DNA of 39,029 nucleotides from Actinomycetes bacterium (lineage in GTDB: Bacteria; Actinomycetota; Coriobacteriia; Coriobacteriales; Eggerthellaceae), in assembly GCA_023460315.1 (NCBI GenBank), contig JAEWQO010000089.1:1-39029 (forward strand). The letters are read 5' to 3'. How positions within the stretch are numbered: the stretch's first letter is position 1; every line of letters starts with the position of its first letter. The notes below the pieces were generated by a model that made no database searches, was not told the DNA's origin, and worked only from the letters and a program-made list of their open reading frames with translations. Shown one piece after another: positions 37,991 to 39,029 of the stretch. Both the position numbers and the translations under genes were made by a program.

Positions 37991-38233
37991 ATGCCCATTG
38001 TCCTTAGACTCGATCGGGTTATGGCCGATCGTAAAATTTCTCTGAATGAGCTTTCAGAGCGTGTTGGTGTGACCAACGTCAACCTTTCGCGTATCAAGAC
38101 CGGCAAGATCCGGGCCATCAGGTTTTCTACGCTCGACATGCTCTGTGAGGTGCTTGAGTGCCAGCCCGGCGACATCTTGGAACATATCTCCCAAGAAGAG
38201 GCTGACGGCCTAGATGAAGGCGGTGCCAGCTGA
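37991..38233 (+). CDS. XRE family regulator (YozG-like), partner of DUF2975
   Basis: The 80-residue protein has a Cro/CI helix-turn-helix: LDRVMADRKISLNELSERVG, then VTNVNLSRIKTGKIRAIRFSTLDML, ending in ECQPGDILEH. This is the XRE type in which the C-terminal half closes a small domain. It follows the DUF2975 gene by eight bases and starts at ATG 37991 after AGGTGAC. It probably regulates its own operon. Confidence 0.8.
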   Translation: MPIVLRLDRVMADRKISLNELSERVGVTNVNLSRIKTGKIRAIRFSTLDMLCEVLECQPGDILEHISQEEADGLDEGGAS

Positions 38234-38260
38234 CCGTCCTGTGCTCATTTTACGGCGCAT

Positions 38261-38289
38261 TTGACAAATGGTCGTGTCACGTGCAAAAT
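38261..38289 (+). promoter_or_regulatory. Probable promoter of tRNA-Ala
   Basis: TTGACA at 38261-38266 is a perfect -35 box. CAAAAT at 38284-38289 is a fair -10 box 17 bases downstream. Transcription would start near 38296, about 25 bases before the tRNA. Confidence 0.55.
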
Positions 38290-38320
38290 ATCAACTCGCG
38301 CACAACATGCGCATATTCGT

Positions 38321-38396
38321 GGGGATGTAGCTCAGCTGGGAGAGCATTACGTTCGCAACGTAGGGGTCGTGGGTTCGAATCCCATCATCTCCACCA
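38321..38396 (+). tRNA. tRNA-Ala (anticodon CGC)
   Basis: The 76-base gene has a seven-base acceptor stem (GGGGATG with CATCTCC), a D-arm (GCTC, GAGC), an anticodon stem TTACG/CGTAG with loop TTCGCAA giving CGC, and a T-arm GTGGG/CCCAT with loop TTCGAAT. CCA is encoded. The CGC anticodon reads GCG alanine codons. Confidence 0.93.
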
Positions 38397-38406
38397 CGGA
38401 AACTTG

Positions 38407-38438
38407 ATCGAGCCGGAAGCTGTCGTTTCCGGCTCGAT
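38407..38438 (+). terminator. Terminator of tRNA-Ala
   Basis: A perfect 12-base stem (ATCGAGCCGGAA at 38407-38418 with TTCCGGCTCGAT at 38427-38438) with an eight-base loop lies ten bases after the tRNA, followed by TCGTTTG. Confidence 0.75.
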
Positions 38439-38440
38439 TC

Positions 38441-38657
38441 GTTTGTAAGACGACATAGGCTTGCGCAAATTGCATGTTAGATAAATTCTTCGACTTCTGC
38501 ACCAAGAATAAGTCCGATTATGAATAATAAAGTTTGCGCCCACCATTTATTTCTGATGCATTCAAAGATTCCTTGGTAAGGGGGTGCGGACGATCCTTGG
38601 AACAGGTGCTGTCAAGAATCTTGCGCACTTTTTCAATGAGCCCCTCAGCCATCGGCA
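38441..38657. other. No clear gene
   Basis: No confident gene. On the minus strand a hydrophobic frame without a start reads ...FECIRNKWWAQTLLFIIGLI and GAEVEEF, ending near 38480; it may be a remnant of a broken gene. A short frame beginning at ATG 38658, next to the transposase stop, gives 40-odd polar residues of no known type. Confidence 0.3.
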
Positions 38658-38904
38658 TTACTCACCTTCGAATAGGGATACGTCCAGATAGCGCCTTGAT
38701 CCCCATTCGCTCTCGGCAACGTATTTCAGCCTTGCGGTCACCAGCATGAGCGCCGAGTTGCCGTCGGGGAAGGTGCCCACCACGCGCGTGCGGCGCCTGA
38801 TCTCCCGGTTCAGCCTCTCGATGGCGTTGTTGGTGCGTATGCGGCGCCAGTGGCCCATCGGGAAGGCAGTGTAGGTCAGCGTCTCGGCGATGCCTTCCCT
38901 GACT
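38658..38904 (-). pseudogene. IS256-family transposase, C-terminal remnant
   Basis: The minus-strand frame reads TLTYTAFPMGHWRRIRTNN, then IERLNREIRRRTRVVGTFPDG, NSALMLVTARLKYVAESEWG and RRYLD before its TAA at 38658-38660. RTNN-x-IERLNREIRRR is the C-terminal signature of IS256 (mutator) transposases, with the final catalytic Glu region. Only about 80 of some 400 codons remain. The frame breaks at about 38904, where unrelated DNA and an in-frame TGA begin. Confidence 0.8.
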
Positions 38905-39029
38905 GTGTTCCGTCAAGTATTTTTGAACAAAAACTGCACTTGTTCAGTTTGAACAGTTTCGTGAACATGCTTACTGGGACAGGTACGTCTACTTCGCCTG
39001 TGGAACGAGTAGCCATCCCACAGGCGGCA
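38905..39029. mobile_element. Unrelated DNA abutting the IS256 remnant, possibly the end of another element
   Basis: Transposase homology stops near 38904 and AT-rich DNA begins (TGTTCCGTCAAGTATTTTTG from 38907). A plus-strand frame from GTG 38961 or ATG 38967 (MLTGTGTSTSPVERVAIPQA) is open to the window edge and could be the start of a second transposase. The second-element interpretation rests on the sharp junction only. Confidence 0.3.

Noticed and set aside
1..39029. CRISPR array
   Set aside because: No run of regularly spaced identical direct repeats was seen; the repeated elements noticed are operator half-sites or protein-coding repeats.

Overview
The window looks like a chromosomal segment of a high-GC Gram-positive gut actinobacterium, most likely class Coriobacteriia (Eggerthellaceae-like). 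This is inferred from the high GC, a secretin-less Tad pilus locus, a Veg-family gene, a large serine integrase and frequent GTG/TTG starts. No marker gene fixes the species.

Region 1 (about 1-14570) is the right-hand part of a prophage, and its other end lies beyond base 1. On the minus strand is a tightly packed early operon, with most genes joined by ATGA, TGATG or 8-base overlaps. It encodes a Cro-like regulator, small zinc-ribbon proteins, a RuvC-like resolvase, a DUF1351 protein, a putative single-strand annealing protein with an SSB-like tail, a replication initiator and DnaC-like loader, an HNH-like protein, a DUF4406 protein, an N6/N4 DNA methyltransferase, a C5 DNA methyltransferase and further small proteins. 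On the plus strand are a LexA/CI-type repressor, a small coupled gene, an Ltp-type superinfection-exclusion lipoprotein and a large serine integrase.

The integrase ends at 14551. Twenty bases later comes the 3' end of a pilin-like reading frame with no start, coupled by ATGA to the next pilus gene. The prophage therefore appears to sit inside the first pilin gene of a Tad operon.

Region 2 (14571-28389) is that Tad (tight-adherence) pilus operon: several TadE/TadG-like pseudopilins, a DUF192 protein, a zinc-ribbon protein, a TadV/CpaA prepilin peptidase, an Flp-like pilin, CpaB, the CpaF/TadA ATPase, TadB, TadC, and last a Tat-signal-like exported protein with a ricin-type lectin domain that could be a pilus-linked adhesin.

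Region 3 (28406-33744) has a minus-strand ABC exporter (ATPase plus two ABC-2 permeases) divergent from a NarL-type sensor kinase and response regulator. Region 4 (33877-37349) holds a Veg-family gene, a LysR regulator with a small downstream gene and, divergent from LysR, a radical SAM/SPASM protein followed five bases later by a 27-residue Cys-containing peptide gene with a near-perfect ribosome binding site and a strong terminator. This looks like a compact ribosomal-peptide (RiPP) maturation cassette and is the best candidate for an undescribed system. Region 5 (37383-39029) has a DUF2975 membrane protein with an XRE regulator, a tRNA-Ala(CGC), and at the edge an IS256-family transposase remnant abutting unrelated DNA.
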